A stretch of 64,000 nucleotides of DNA from Ovis canadensis (taxonomy: Eukaryota > Chordata > Mammalia > Artiodactyla > Bovidae), in contig NC_091256.1 in assembly GCF_042477335.2 (NCBI RefSeq), forward strand, positions 48,687,001-48,751,000, read 5' to 3'. Of the stretch, positions 55,309 through 64,000 are shown piece after piece. The notes beneath the pieces are model-generated. The model saw only the letters and a list, made by a program, of their open reading frames with translations. It was not told the origin of the DNA and did no database searches. Position numbers and translations under genes: made by a program. Position 1 is the stretch's first letter. Each line of letters opens with the position of its first letter.

Positions 55309-56938
55309 AATAAAGGACAGAAACAGTATGGACTTAACAGAAGCAGAAGATATTAAGAAGAGGTGGCAAGAATATACAGAAAAATATAAAAAAAGATCTT
55401 AATGACCCAGGTAACCACGATGGTGTGATCATTCACCTAGAGCCAGACATCCTGGAGTGCAAAGTCAAGCTGGCCTTAGGAAGCATCACCACAAACAAAA
55501 TTAGTGGAGGTGATGGAATTCCAGCTGAGCTATTCCAAATCCTAAAAGATGATGCTGTGAAGGTGCTGCATTCAATATGCCAGCAAATTTGGAAAACTCA
55601 GCAGTGGCCAGAGGTCTGGAAAAGGTCAGTTTTCATTCCAATCCCAAAGAAAGGCAATGCCAAAGAATGTTCAGACTACTGCACAATTGCACTCATCTCA
55701 CACACTAGCAAAGTAATGCTCAAAATTCTCCAAGCCAGGCTTCAAAAGTACGTGAACCGAGAACTTCTAGATTTTCAAGCTGGATTTAGAAAAGGCTGAG
55801 ATCAAGTTGTCAACATCCGTTGGATCATAGAAAAAGCAAGAGAATTCCAGAAAAACATTTATTTCTGCTTCATTGACTACGCTAAAGCCTTTGACTGTGT
55901 GGATCACAACAAACTGTGGAAAATTCTTCAAGAGATGGGAATACCAGACCACCTGACTTGCCTCCTGAGAAATCTTCATGCAGGTCAAGAAGCAACAGTT
56001 AGAACTGGACATGGAACAACAGACTGGTTCCAAATCGGGGAAGGAATACGTCAAGGCTGTATATTGTCACCCTGCTCATTTAACTTATACACAGAGTACA
56101 CCATGAGAAACAGTGGGCTAGATAAAGCACAAGCTAGAATCAAAATTGCCGGGAGAAATATTAATAACAGATATGCAGATGACACCACCCTTATGGCAGA
56201 AAGTGAAGAGGAACTAAAGAGCCTCTTGATGAAAGTGAAAGAGGAGAGTGAAAAAGCTGGCTTTAAACTCAACTTTCAAAAAACTAAGATCATGGCATCT
56301 GGTCCCATCACTTCATGGCAAATAGATGGGGAAACAGTGGCAACAGTGACAGACTTTATTTTGGGGAGCTCCAAAATCACTGTAGATGGTGACTGCAGCC
56401 ATGAAATTAAAAGACGCTTGCTCCTTGGAAGAAAAGCTATGACAAATCTAGACAGCATATTGAAATGCAGAGACATTACCAACAAACGTCTAGTCAAAAC
56501 TGGTTTTTCCAGTAGTCATGTATGGATGTGAGAGTTGAATCATAAAGAAAGCTGAGCACCGAATAATTGATGCTTGTGCACTGTGGTGTTGGAGAAGACT
56601 CTTGAGAGTCCTTTTTACTGCAAGGAGATCAAACCAATCAATCCAAAAGGAAATCAATCCTAAATATTCATTGGAGGGACTTATGCTGAAGCTGAGGCTC
56701 CAATATTTTGGCTACCTGATGAGAAGAACTGACTCACTGGAAAAGACCCTGATGCTGGGGAAGACTGAAGGCAGGAGGAGAAGGGGATGGCAGAGGATGA
56801 GATAATTGAATGGCATCACCAACTTGACGGCCATGAGTTTGAGCAAGCTCCTGGAGTTGGTGATGGACAGGGAAGCCTGGCGTGTTGCAGTCCAAGGGGT
56901 TGCAAAGAGTCAGACATGACTGAGCGACTGAACTGATT
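55309..56938 (+). mobile_element. BovB LINE, about 1.6 kb, best-preserved reverse transcriptase in the window
   Basis: A 5'-truncated BovB begins in the linker ('aaaggacagaaacagtatgg') and runs through the reverse transcriptase to the 3' end ('gactgagcgactgaactgat'), where an antisense Bov-A2 is inserted directly. Motif A 'FIDYAKAFDCV' and motif C 'YADD' are intact. The frame breaks after 56480 by a small deletion. The endonuclease domain is missing, so the copy cannot be active. Confidence 0.95.
55425..56531 (+). pseudogene. BovB reverse transcriptase, open except for one stop
   Basis: The same frame covers 55425-56531 (369 triplets) with one internal TGA at 55797-55799. Domains in order: RT0/fingers ('GGDGIPAELFQ' region), RT1-2 ('KRSVFIPIPKKGNAKEC'), the 'QAGFRKG' segment, where a 9-bp deletion sits beside the stop, motif A (catalytic Asp at 55875-55877), motif B region ('GIRQGCILSPCSFNLY') and motif C YADD (56172-56183). 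One Leu before YADD is deleted compared with the copy at 46 kb. It ends by frameshift in the C-terminal region. Confidence 0.9.
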
Positions 56939-57082
56939 TGCTGCTGCTGCTGCTGCTGCTGCTAATTTGCTTCAGTTGTGTCTGACTCTTCACGACCCCA
57001 TAGACTGCAGCCTACCAGGCTCCTCTGTCCATGGGATTTTCCAGGCAAGAGTACTGGAATGGGTTGCCATTGCCTTCTCCAC
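56939..57082 (-). mobile_element. Bov-A2 SINE unit, antisense, at the BovB tail
   Basis: A (CTG)n run (56940-56962), then one Bov-A unit ('ctgactcttcacgacccca', 'cctaccaggctcctctgtcc') ending 'tgccttctcc'. BovB-tail-like 'aactgaactgg' occurs again on its right, suggesting that it was inserted into the BovB 3' repeat region. Confidence 0.9.
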
Positions 57083-58161
57083 TTAACTGAACTGGAATGA
57101 ACCAAATGAATGGAACAGACAACAGAAGGTGTAAGCAGGTTGGTTGTTGATCTGTGAGCTAATACTATGGGAATAGTGGAGAAACTGAGGCTGAGAAGTG
57201 AAGACCTGTTTAGAAAATTAGAGAGTTATAGGATTCAGGAGAGGAAAGCAGGTGGAAAATGGGTTGTGCTTGGTTCCAGATTTATGAGAACAGCAAGCTC
57301 AAGAAGGTTATCCAAAGTGGCACACCCACTGGATATGCTATAAATAAGCACTAAAGTCAGCTGAAGAGGCTTATGTTTTAAACTGGCCAATTTTACCCAG
57401 GCTTGAGGCATTTTGTACCCGTCCTATAAGATTCTATTCCACTTTTCCTTGGCTTAGAAACAGCTCTAAGGGCCCAATGTTTGGGAGTCTGCAGAGGCAG
57501 CAAGCCAGCCTGGGCCCTCAGCACAGCTCAGATGTGTTATTTAGGGCCAAGAATCCAGTGAGCATGCAGGTTCTCTATCAGATTGTGATTATATATTAAA
57601 AAAATCCACCAGGCCTGAGCCCTTCTAGATAGGATTGAAGGGTCAGCAATGGTTTCCCTGGCAGTGCAGTGTGCTGCTGCTTGCTTAGAACCATTCCCCG
57701 TTTTAAGCTTCCTAGTCACAGGCATTTCCCCAGGGTTTTTCTAAAATAAGAAGATAGCAAGAATTTAGTGTCCTATTTTTCCTTAGAGTCCAAAGGAACC
57801 TTAACCTGGCCATCTGAGAAAGGAAATTAACAAAGCAGAGGAAGGGAATTAACATTATTTAAATGATGACTGTGGATAAGGCTATTCTGCTTTTGTTTTC
57901 TTCTTGTCTAATCCTCCCTATGGCCATTTGTGGTTCATCTGAATCTGCCTGCAGAGTAAGACTTGGCTTCCTTAGGACAGAGAAGGTATCATACATTCAT
58001 GTTTCCTTTGAGGGCGTTTGGCACATCTTCCTGACTACTGATTGTTATTACACTTATAAATATAATGTGAATACACTAAATATTATAGCTACATACTCAC
58101 ATGTAATGTTGCCTATTCATTTGCTCCAGTGTTACTTAAACTTCATTTGCAATTTGACAAG
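57083..58161. other. Unique sequence, no gene recognised
   Basis: About 1.1 kb of mixed-composition DNA. A 105-codon frame (57863-58180) begins with a hydrophobic stretch that could pass for a signal peptide, but it runs into the SINE target site and has no recognisable domain. I treat it as chance. Confidence 0.4.
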
Positions 58162-58180
58162 CACTTATTTGACTACTTAG

Positions 58181-58368
58181 CGGCTCAGATGGTAAAGCAT
58201 CTGCAAGCAATGCGGGAGACCGGCTTCCATCACTGGGTCAGGAAGATCCCCTGGAGAAGGAAAGATCCCCAGGAGAAGGAAATGGCAATCCCATGGACGG
58301 AGGAGCCTGATAGGCTACAGTCCATGGGGTCACAAAGAGTCCGACATGACTGAGTGACTTCACTCACT
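58181..58368 (+). mobile_element. CHR-type tRNA-Glu SINE with a perfect 19-bp target duplication
   Basis: The element starts 'cggctcagatggtaaagcat' and ends 'gtgacttcactcact'. The flanks 58162-58180 and 58369-58387 are identical over 19 bp ('cacttatttgactacttag'). The body contains a short internal duplication of 'gatcccc(t/a)ggagaaggaa' around 58246-58281, and the 'actccag...cttgcctgg' part is missing. Confidence 0.95.
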
Positions 58369-58387
58369 CACTTATTTGACTACTTAG

Positions 58388-58559
58388 TGACAGGATTGAC
58401 ACTAGTTAGATAAAATAGGCAGAACTGAGTGGTTACCTGGATAAGCTGGAGGTGGTGTCAAAGCGAAAGGAATTTGAGGTAACTGCTAGGTTTCCTACTG
58501 GGGAAAGAGGAGGAGCATGGGAAGATAAGGCTGAGTTCAGTTTTGGACATGCTGAGTTT
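58388..58559. other. Unique spacer
   Basis: Nothing recognisable is present. Confidence 0.4.
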
Positions 58560-58702
58560 CAGTCAGTTCAGTTCAGTCGCTCAGTCATGTGCGACTCTTT
58601 GCGACCCCATGAATCGCAGCGCACCAGGCCTCCATCCATCACCAACTCCCAGAGTTCACTCAGACCCACTCCATCGAGTCGGCGATGCCCTCCAGCCATC
58701 AG
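58560..58702 (-). mobile_element. BovB LINE 3' end, antisense, well preserved
   Basis: Begins 'agttcagttcagtcgctcag' and continues 'tccatcaccaactcccagag' and 'ccatcgagtcggcgatgcc', the reverse of the BovB end. It is directly followed by a sense Bov-tA. Confidence 0.92.
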
Positions 58703-58705
58703 TGC

Positions 58706-58911
58706 GTGGGCTTCCCTGGTAAAGAATCCACCTGTCTCTTCAGGAGATGCAGGTTCCATCCCCTGATTGGGAAGATCCTCTGGAGAAGGAAATGGCAACC
58801 CACTCCAGCATTCTTGCCTGGAGAATCCCATGGACAGAGGAGTCTGGTGGGTTATAGTTCATGGCGGTAGCAAAGAGTCAGACAGGACTTAGTGACTAAA
58901 CAACAACAAAA
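58706..58911 (+). mobile_element. Bov-tA SINE, sense
   Basis: The head 'gggcttccctggtaaagaat' is shortened (lacks the 'ggtggcactagt' segment), the Bov-A body is complete, and it ends 'gactaaacaacaacaaaatg'. Its 3' part is complementary to the adjoining antisense BovB end. Confidence 0.9.
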
Positions 58912-58939
58912 TGAAGTGCAAGTTCATCAAGAAAATAGC

Positions 58940-59135
58940 TATTCTTTTTTTCAGGGTTTACTATACAGTAAGCACTATGTCAAATAACTGCATGCATTCT
59001 CATGAACATTTGTGGTTTGTCTTATTTGGAAAGATGAGTAAACTGACGTGTAGAGAGACAAGTAGCTTGCCCAGTTTGCCCAAGGTGACAGTGAATACGT
59101 GGCAAAGCCTAAGATTTAGATGTTAGGCTCCCTGA
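58940..59135 (-). mobile_element. MIR SINE, antisense
   Basis: 'actatacagtaagcactatg', 'ggaaagatgagtaaactgac', 'acaagtagcttgcccagttt', 'caaggtgacagtgaatac' and 'gatttagatgttaggctcc' follow the reverse MIR core. Confidence 0.75.
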
Positions 59136-62100
59136 CAAACCAGTGGTAACTGACCCATGAAAGTATGAGATCTTCTACCCTTTTTTTTTGGAAATGACAG
59201 AGAGGATGAGGCACAGAACTCTGGATAATATGAATATTTAAGGGGTAAGCCGAGGAGGAAAAAGAACCCTCCACGAAAGCCAAGAAGAAGTGGTCAGAGA
59301 AACAGAGAACCAGGAGAAATCTCGAAAAGAGAGTGCTCAATACTGTCAGTTACCGCAAAGGCATTTAGCAAGTGAAAGTCTGAGAGTGCATTTGCCAACG
59401 TGCAGGTCCCCAGTGTCTTTAGTGGCACATGCAAAGTCAGTGTCCAGTGATCTGAAGAATATACGGCTCCAATGAAACTGCATTAGGTCCCGCGTGGATA
59501 TGTTGGGCCTCCCAAACTGTAACAAAATGAACCTATTACCAGCTCACTACTTGGAAATGTGTTTTTAGTCCTACTTTCTTTGATTATTGCAAAATTCCCA
59601 AATAATCCAATAGGGCTATTGGATGGGGGTAGGATGGGTAAAAAGCATTCACCCATGCATAGGAAAAATATTTCTAAAATGCCACTTATGATAAGAACCA
59701 GAAGTGGGAGGGCAAAGGAGAGTTTTTTCCAAGTCTGGCATAAAAAGTCATCTCAGAAACACTAAAGTATGGGAATGCTGCACAATCTATCTTGCATTTT
59801 ACTCTTTCTCCATTTTTGTTGTTGTTGTTGTTGTTGTTAATGAATACATATACTAGAATGTCAACCAGGAGGAGGAAAGCGTTTCCACCCCTATAGCATG
59901 TTATTTGCATGAGGGTGGTATTGTCTTGTTTACATGTCATGGAACCTGTGACCTGTCACACGTGATTATCATGTCAGCTTATGAATATGTCAGAGACTGC
60001 AACTCCTGGCTTCCACCTCAGAGGGGAAACTGCCTAGGGTCGGGGGTAGGGGAGCATTCTGCTAGCCAGATGAGGCAGAGTTCTGCCAGCCCCCAGTGCC
60101 AGGGAACCCCTGGGCAATAATCAATACCAAACCTAACTATGAATAGGACCACCCAAGGGCACATGGCTGGGAACCAAACCTCCTTCCTACCTTGGTCTGA
60201 TCTCTTGGCAACTTTCCTTACTAGTCCCAGATTTCCTCCCACTTACTTGGGGAGGAATCTAGAAACAGGAGTTATTTTTAAAAGGTTAGGGCAGGAGGAA
60301 GGGTTGGAAAGCCACTCTCAGATACTGGAGCAGTCATGAGGAAGAGGGTTCCGGTTAATTACACAATCCAGAGTTTCACATTTTAATAATCACTGATGGA
60401 TGGATGGAAGTCAAGACAAAAGCCAAGGAGAGATCTACACATGTTTGGAGACTTTGAATTAGAAATGCTCTCTTCTAACTCTTCCCCAAAGGAAGTCACA
60501 TGGGGAAAACAAAGTAGTGATTAGGGAACTACACAGGCCACAGCCTTCTCTGAGGCCTTCTAAGTTCCCAGGCAAAGCCTGCCGCCTACTTGGGAGATGA
60601 GCATGTGCTCAGAGCCACAGCTTCTCCTCTTCTGACATCTTTCTGCCAGATGGTTGTTCTCGCATTCTAGAGGTGCTTGGCCCTCCTGGTTCCTGCAACC
60701 TGAGCCCAGAGAACTTTGATCCACTAGTTTTCCCCTCCCTCTACCCCTCTGATGAGCAGGACCTGGCGCCTAGAGGAAAGGAGAGGCCAGGTGCAGAGAC
60801 CCTTGGTGCTCAAAAGGAGCTCCCTTGCCTGCCTCTTTGTGCTCGAAGTACCATGTCCCCACTAACTCCAAGGCTGACTCTGAGGGTTCCGGGTCAGCCA
60901 TCTCCCACCTGGTCAGCTGGCAGCAGGAATGGACACCTTTCACCATTTACCTGGTGAATGAGCTCCTTGCTCACGAATTTCCCTGTAGAGTTATCCCGAT
61001 CGCTTTTAATTACAATCCAGAATCTCAATACATTACAAATGTTTTGTGTAAACATAATAAGGGTGTGGATCCAACCCACTAGTAATTGTTAATAGAAAAA
61101 AAGCAAAAAACCCCACAAGGACCTAAACAAACAAACAAAGATCAGTTCTGCAGGATCTGTGCCAGGAGGGGACCTTCCTGGAGGGTCCTCCCAACTCACC
61201 CTTGCTGCCCTAGATCCCTGCGGTGAGAACTCTTGGACTTGGTCTCTGCTGTTGAGGCCTATGGATACCCTGGAAGGAGCTGCCTTCTGGAGCAGTGAGG
61301 AGTCCTGGGGACCTTTCCCACAGGATTTCAAAAAAGCATGCCTGACTGCAAGAGATGGGGGTGGGAGTGGAGTGCCGTCTGCCTTCAAACCTGGTCCCAA
61401 CTTGGCATCTCCCTTCCCTTGGACATCCAGGGAGTCTGCCTCTTAGTTCCAACTTCTTCTGGGCTTCAAGGACACTCTGTCTACCTTCTGCCCCTCAAGT
61501 AGCCCTCAAATGCCAACCCAATTCCTGGAGCGGGCCTCCCAGGCTTCGGGACTTAAGCGCAGAACAGACAGCCCCGCTGCAGCAGCAGGACAATCCCGGC
61601 ACAGTCTGCTGTATTGGTATTTGGTATTTGGGCTCTCGGTCCAGAAGACATTTTGGGGAAATATTGCGCATAGAAATGTACATATACATACGCATAAATT
61701 ACATATTTGGTCAACAAATGTTAAGCAAATGTGTCTGGTGTTTCGTTGAAATTGTTAGCATCTTGGTATTGGCAAGATCGGTTGATAGTATTCCAAGTGG
61801 ATGATATTAGAGAGCACCTGGTTTCCCTGAAAACACGGCGGAACAGTACTGGAGACGTTCAGTTACGTTTCCAACTGTTCATCTCTTCCCAGTCGCTCGC
61901 TACCTCTCGCTTAACAAGCAGGCAGACGGCACACTCTGGACAAGGCAACTTTCTCCGAAGTTCAATCTCCTCTCAAATGACCGAGATCAGTGGGTCTTTG
62001 GGGGAAGTGGCAAGTCCTGCGGAGTGTCAGAAGCCTCTGGTTTCTTATCCAGACCTTTGTCACAAAGCGCAGTTCGGTCGGTATCAAGGACGAGAAGAAA

Positions 62101-62149
62101 TAGTAAAATAGAACCATGTAATGAGGGTGGGGGAGGAGGGAAAGGCTAG
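59136..62149. other. Unique sequence rising in GC towards a CpG island
   Basis: Three kilobases with no SINE, LINE or LTR that I recognise, and a (TTG)n run at 59816-59838. Frames of 60-150 codons overlap on both strands (for example 60673-60957, 61159-61446 and 61355-61804 plus, 61089-61400 minus). None shows a recognisable domain or good splice sites. Unannotated exons of a gene to the right cannot be excluded. Confidence 0.45.
59816..59838. repeat. (TTG)n microsatellite
   Basis: Seven or so perfect units, read as (CAA)n on the minus strand. Confidence 0.9.
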
Positions 62150-62720
62150 GGCCTGCTCCATTTCTGGGAAGATTCAGGCTGACTCGGCTGCGGGGACAAA
62201 CCCAGCGGCTCCTCGCAGTGCGTGGAAAGGAGAAACAGCCCCTCGGCCCTTTCACCCAAGCGCGTGCAGCCGGACGCCGGGTGAAAAGCTCTCTATGAGA
62301 TAAAGTCGCGTCCGTTCCAGCCGGTGGCACCGACACACGCGGCGCTCGGCTTCAGCGCGCGCAAGCAGTGGTTTTGGAAATCTTCGCGCAAGACACCCGC
62401 CTCCAACGCTCCCACTCCTGCGGGCCCACCCGGGAGCTCGTCCGTCTCCCACCAGCCTCCCGCTAACCCTGCCGCGCAGCTCGCCCCGGCCCAGACGCGG
62501 ACAGATGTTTAGACTTGGAGCGGCGACCACTGGGGAGACGGAGCGACGGGCTCGGCGCAATGCGCGACGCCGGCGGGGCTCTGGGGCTCCCGGTCGGGGG
62601 TGCGAGCTGGCGGGTGCGGAGGAGGGGGCGGAGGGGGGAGCAGGGCGAAGGGATGGAAAGAGGAGGGGGGAGTGGGTGGACTAATGATGAAAAAGTCTTC
62701 TCCATCCCGGCTCCTTAATT
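62150..62720. promoter_or_regulatory. CpG island, probable promoter or 5' region of an unseen gene
   Basis: CpG becomes frequent ('gcgtgcagccggacgccgg', 'cgacacacgcggcgctcggc', 'cgcgcgcaagc', 'gcgcaatgcgcgacgccgg'), in sharp contrast to the CpG-poor rest of the window. An SP1-type GC box lies at 62625-62631, and a G-rich stretch covers about 62596-62680. No TATA box is evident. Direction of transcription and gene identity cannot be told. Small frames in it (62252-62560 minus, 62515-62718 plus) are arginine-, glycine- and proline-rich, as any GC-rich frame would be. Confidence 0.7.
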
Positions 62721-63139
62721 AAATGCATGGAAAGAACCGAGGCGAGCACATCTGGTTTCAATCTGCAGCCCTTTGATGGCATCAAATGTTCTTTTCCTAG
62801 ATCAGGGCTGGAAGTTCTGGGCTAACTATGGCCGTTTGGAGCCCAGAAACCATTTACACACACCCGGACCCTTCTTTCTCTCCAGCCCAGCCTCTGGGTT
62901 ATAGCAGGAAAAGTTTAGTTATCAAGCGAGTGGGGGAATATGTGTGTGTGCGTTTAAAGAACATAAAACGCCACAAATAAGCACTTAATATTTTACTTAC
63001 TCGTCATATAGTAACTCATTTCTAATGAGACTATTAAAGCTGTTACTAAATTCCAACAGGTCATGAAAAAATCCCTCAGCACCTCTCTGTCCTCTGTCAA
63101 GTTAGGGCTCAGCAGTCGGACGACAAAGCCTTATCCGTA
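62721..63139. other. Low-repeat sequence between CpG-rich segments
   Basis: No repeat is recognised. A short TG run lies at 62940-62950. The first part ('ttaattaaatgcatgg', 'ttgatggcatcaaatgttc') has the look of regulatory DNA, but nothing can be assigned. Confidence 0.4.
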
Positions 63140-63330
63140 GATTTAGACGCGGGTTGGTCCACCCTTCTCAGTCCTTCCTCCCCTCCCCCACCCCGCGCCA
63201 GCCGGACTGGACCCTGAGCCTCCGTCCACAGCTGCTCTAGGAGTGCCCCGCTTCCTCCGCATCTGGGCAGCGCGACCCTCTCGGCTTAGCGTCGTAGGCT
63301 GGGGAAGCAACCTTGGCCGCACCAGAGAGG
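63140..63330. promoter_or_regulatory. Second, smaller CpG-rich segment
   Basis: CpGs cluster again ('gacgcgggttgg', 'cccgcgccagccgg', 'gcgcgaccctctcggc', 'agcgtcgtagg'). It lies about 0.5 kb from the main island and may belong to the same promoter region. Confidence 0.5.
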
Positions 63331-63719
63331 TTACGAAATTGGCCAGGACTGGGGGGAAGGGGAGCAATTATGACAAACTCCTAGAGTCCTTTCTTGCAGC
63401 TAAATAAATATGTAAATTTCCTACTGCCTGGCCCTGGGATTCTTAGCCGCGCGGAGAGACTCGAATCGATTCAGAGCCTTCTAGATCCCCAACCTGCCTT
63501 TAGTCCACGCAAGAAGCGTGGAAGAGCCTTCCATTATGATCGCTCTGGTCATTTTATCACATTATTTAATAGACTCTCTGCAGAACCGAATGTAGCCTTA
63601 ATCTCCTTGCTCTCTCACTTGCTCTTAGGCGCTCCTTCCACCCCCACCACCCCAAAATTGTTAGAACAGCAGGAAATGTTATTTAAAAAAAAAAAAAGGC
63701 AGAGAGAGAAGAAAATTTG

Positions 63720-63935
63720 ATTGAGACAGTTGTGGATTTTTTCCAACAAATTTCCCCGCAGCTGTTATCAAAACATGCAAATGAGATTTTCCAACAGGAT
63801 CTTAAATCTGGAGGAGTTAATGCCGAAGCAAAATAATCAGCCCGTTTGAAGTGAATGTGGGTTTCAGTTTGTCTTTTCTCCCCGTGATACTATTGCATGG
63901 GAATGATAATTAGACCTTTACTTAAAAAATCCAAA
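63720..63935. promoter_or_regulatory. Candidate conserved non-coding element with octamer and E-box
   Basis: A perfect POU octamer ATGCAAAT lies at 63775-63782 and an E-box CAGCTG at 63759-63764. A near-repeat of 'gattttttccaacaaa' and 'gattttccaacagg' flanks them, and homeodomain cores ('gataattag') follow. There are no repeats and no frame. Regulatory function is an inference from motif content and closeness to the CpG island. Confidence 0.4.
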
Positions 63936-63937
63936 GG

Positions 63938-64000
63938 GGCTCTCTTCCTTTCTTTTCCCTCCCTCTTCTCCCCCCACCTCCCTCTCTCCCTCTCTTGCTC
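63938..64000. repeat. Polypyrimidine (CT-rich) tract, runs to window end
   Basis: Almost all C and T on the plus strand to the last base of the window, with many CCCTCT-like repeats. It is a homopurine-homopyrimidine tract, a class known to form triplex DNA and common in promoters. Confidence 0.85.

Noticed and set aside
57863..58180. 105-codon frame with a signal-peptide-like hydrophobic start
   Set aside because: It runs into a SINE target site, lacks any known domain or cysteine pattern, and has no upstream promoter or splice evidence.
61159..61446. 95-codon plus frame and overlapping opposite-strand frames in GC-richer DNA
   Set aside because: Frames on both strands are open because of base composition. 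There is no recognisable domain and no convincing splice or start context.
62252..62718. Arg/Gly/Pro-rich frames inside the CpG island
   Set aside because: Expected by chance in CpG-rich DNA. No homology is recognised, and the opposing strands are equally open.

Overview
This is nuclear DNA from a ruminant, most likely a bovid (cattle, yak, buffalo, sheep or goat). The evidence is the repeat content: BovB (RTE-type) LINE copies, Bov-tA and Bov-A2 SINEs, and CHR-type tRNA-Glu SINEs recur throughout, beside mammal-wide MIR, L2 and old L1. The species cannot be fixed from the window alone. No intact protein-coding gene, exon with convincing splice sites, rRNA, tRNA gene or CRISPR array is visible. 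The open reading frames are short and are either translations of SINEs and LINEs or chance frames.

Layout. 1-3.5 kb: SINEs, MIRs and a 50-bp (TG)n-(CA)n palindrome. 3.5-10.8 kb: long, almost repeat-free, AT-rich DNA with two blocks (about 7.69-8.06 and 8.86-9.24 kb) that look like conserved non-coding elements. 10.8-23.4 kb: repeats, namely BovB fragments, a broken antisense L1 (15.6-18.9 kb) carrying a SINE and a BovB, another antisense old L1 (20.2-22.5 kb), and a G-rich tract. 23.4-30.8 kb: mostly unique, with MIR, L2 and an MLT1-like LTR. 30.8-37 kb: antisense L1, then a sense L1 3' part with three nested insertions, then a 2.1-kb decayed BovB. 37-45.4 kb: an LTR with a SINE inside, unique DNA, a diverged 1-kb-spaced duplication, and a three-part chimeric duplication (43.7-45.4 kb). 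45.4-57.1 kb: a 2.2-kb BovB, a 4.5-kb antisense L1 holding a chimeric SINE-plus-retrocopy insertion, and a BovB whose reverse transcriptase frame is broken by one early stop. 57.1-62.1 kb: unique DNA with a few SINEs. 62.15-62.72 kb: a CpG island, followed to the window end by GC-rich and conserved-looking low-repeat DNA, which suggests the promoter or 5' flank of a gene lying mainly outside the window.

The biology here is a layered record of retrotransposition. BovB and L1 supply reverse transcriptase. Bov-tA and Bov-A2 carry BovB-derived 3' ends and are thought to use the BovB machinery. Nesting gives relative ages: old L1, MIR and LTR are targets, and BovB, Bov-tA, CHR and Bov-A2 are the later insertions. 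I found no undescribed system. The most unusual items are the chimeric SINE/retrocopy insertion (49.57-50.22 kb), the chimeric duplication (43.7-45.4 kb) and the conserved-looking non-coding blocks. All family assignments are from recognition of sequence patterns, without a database search.
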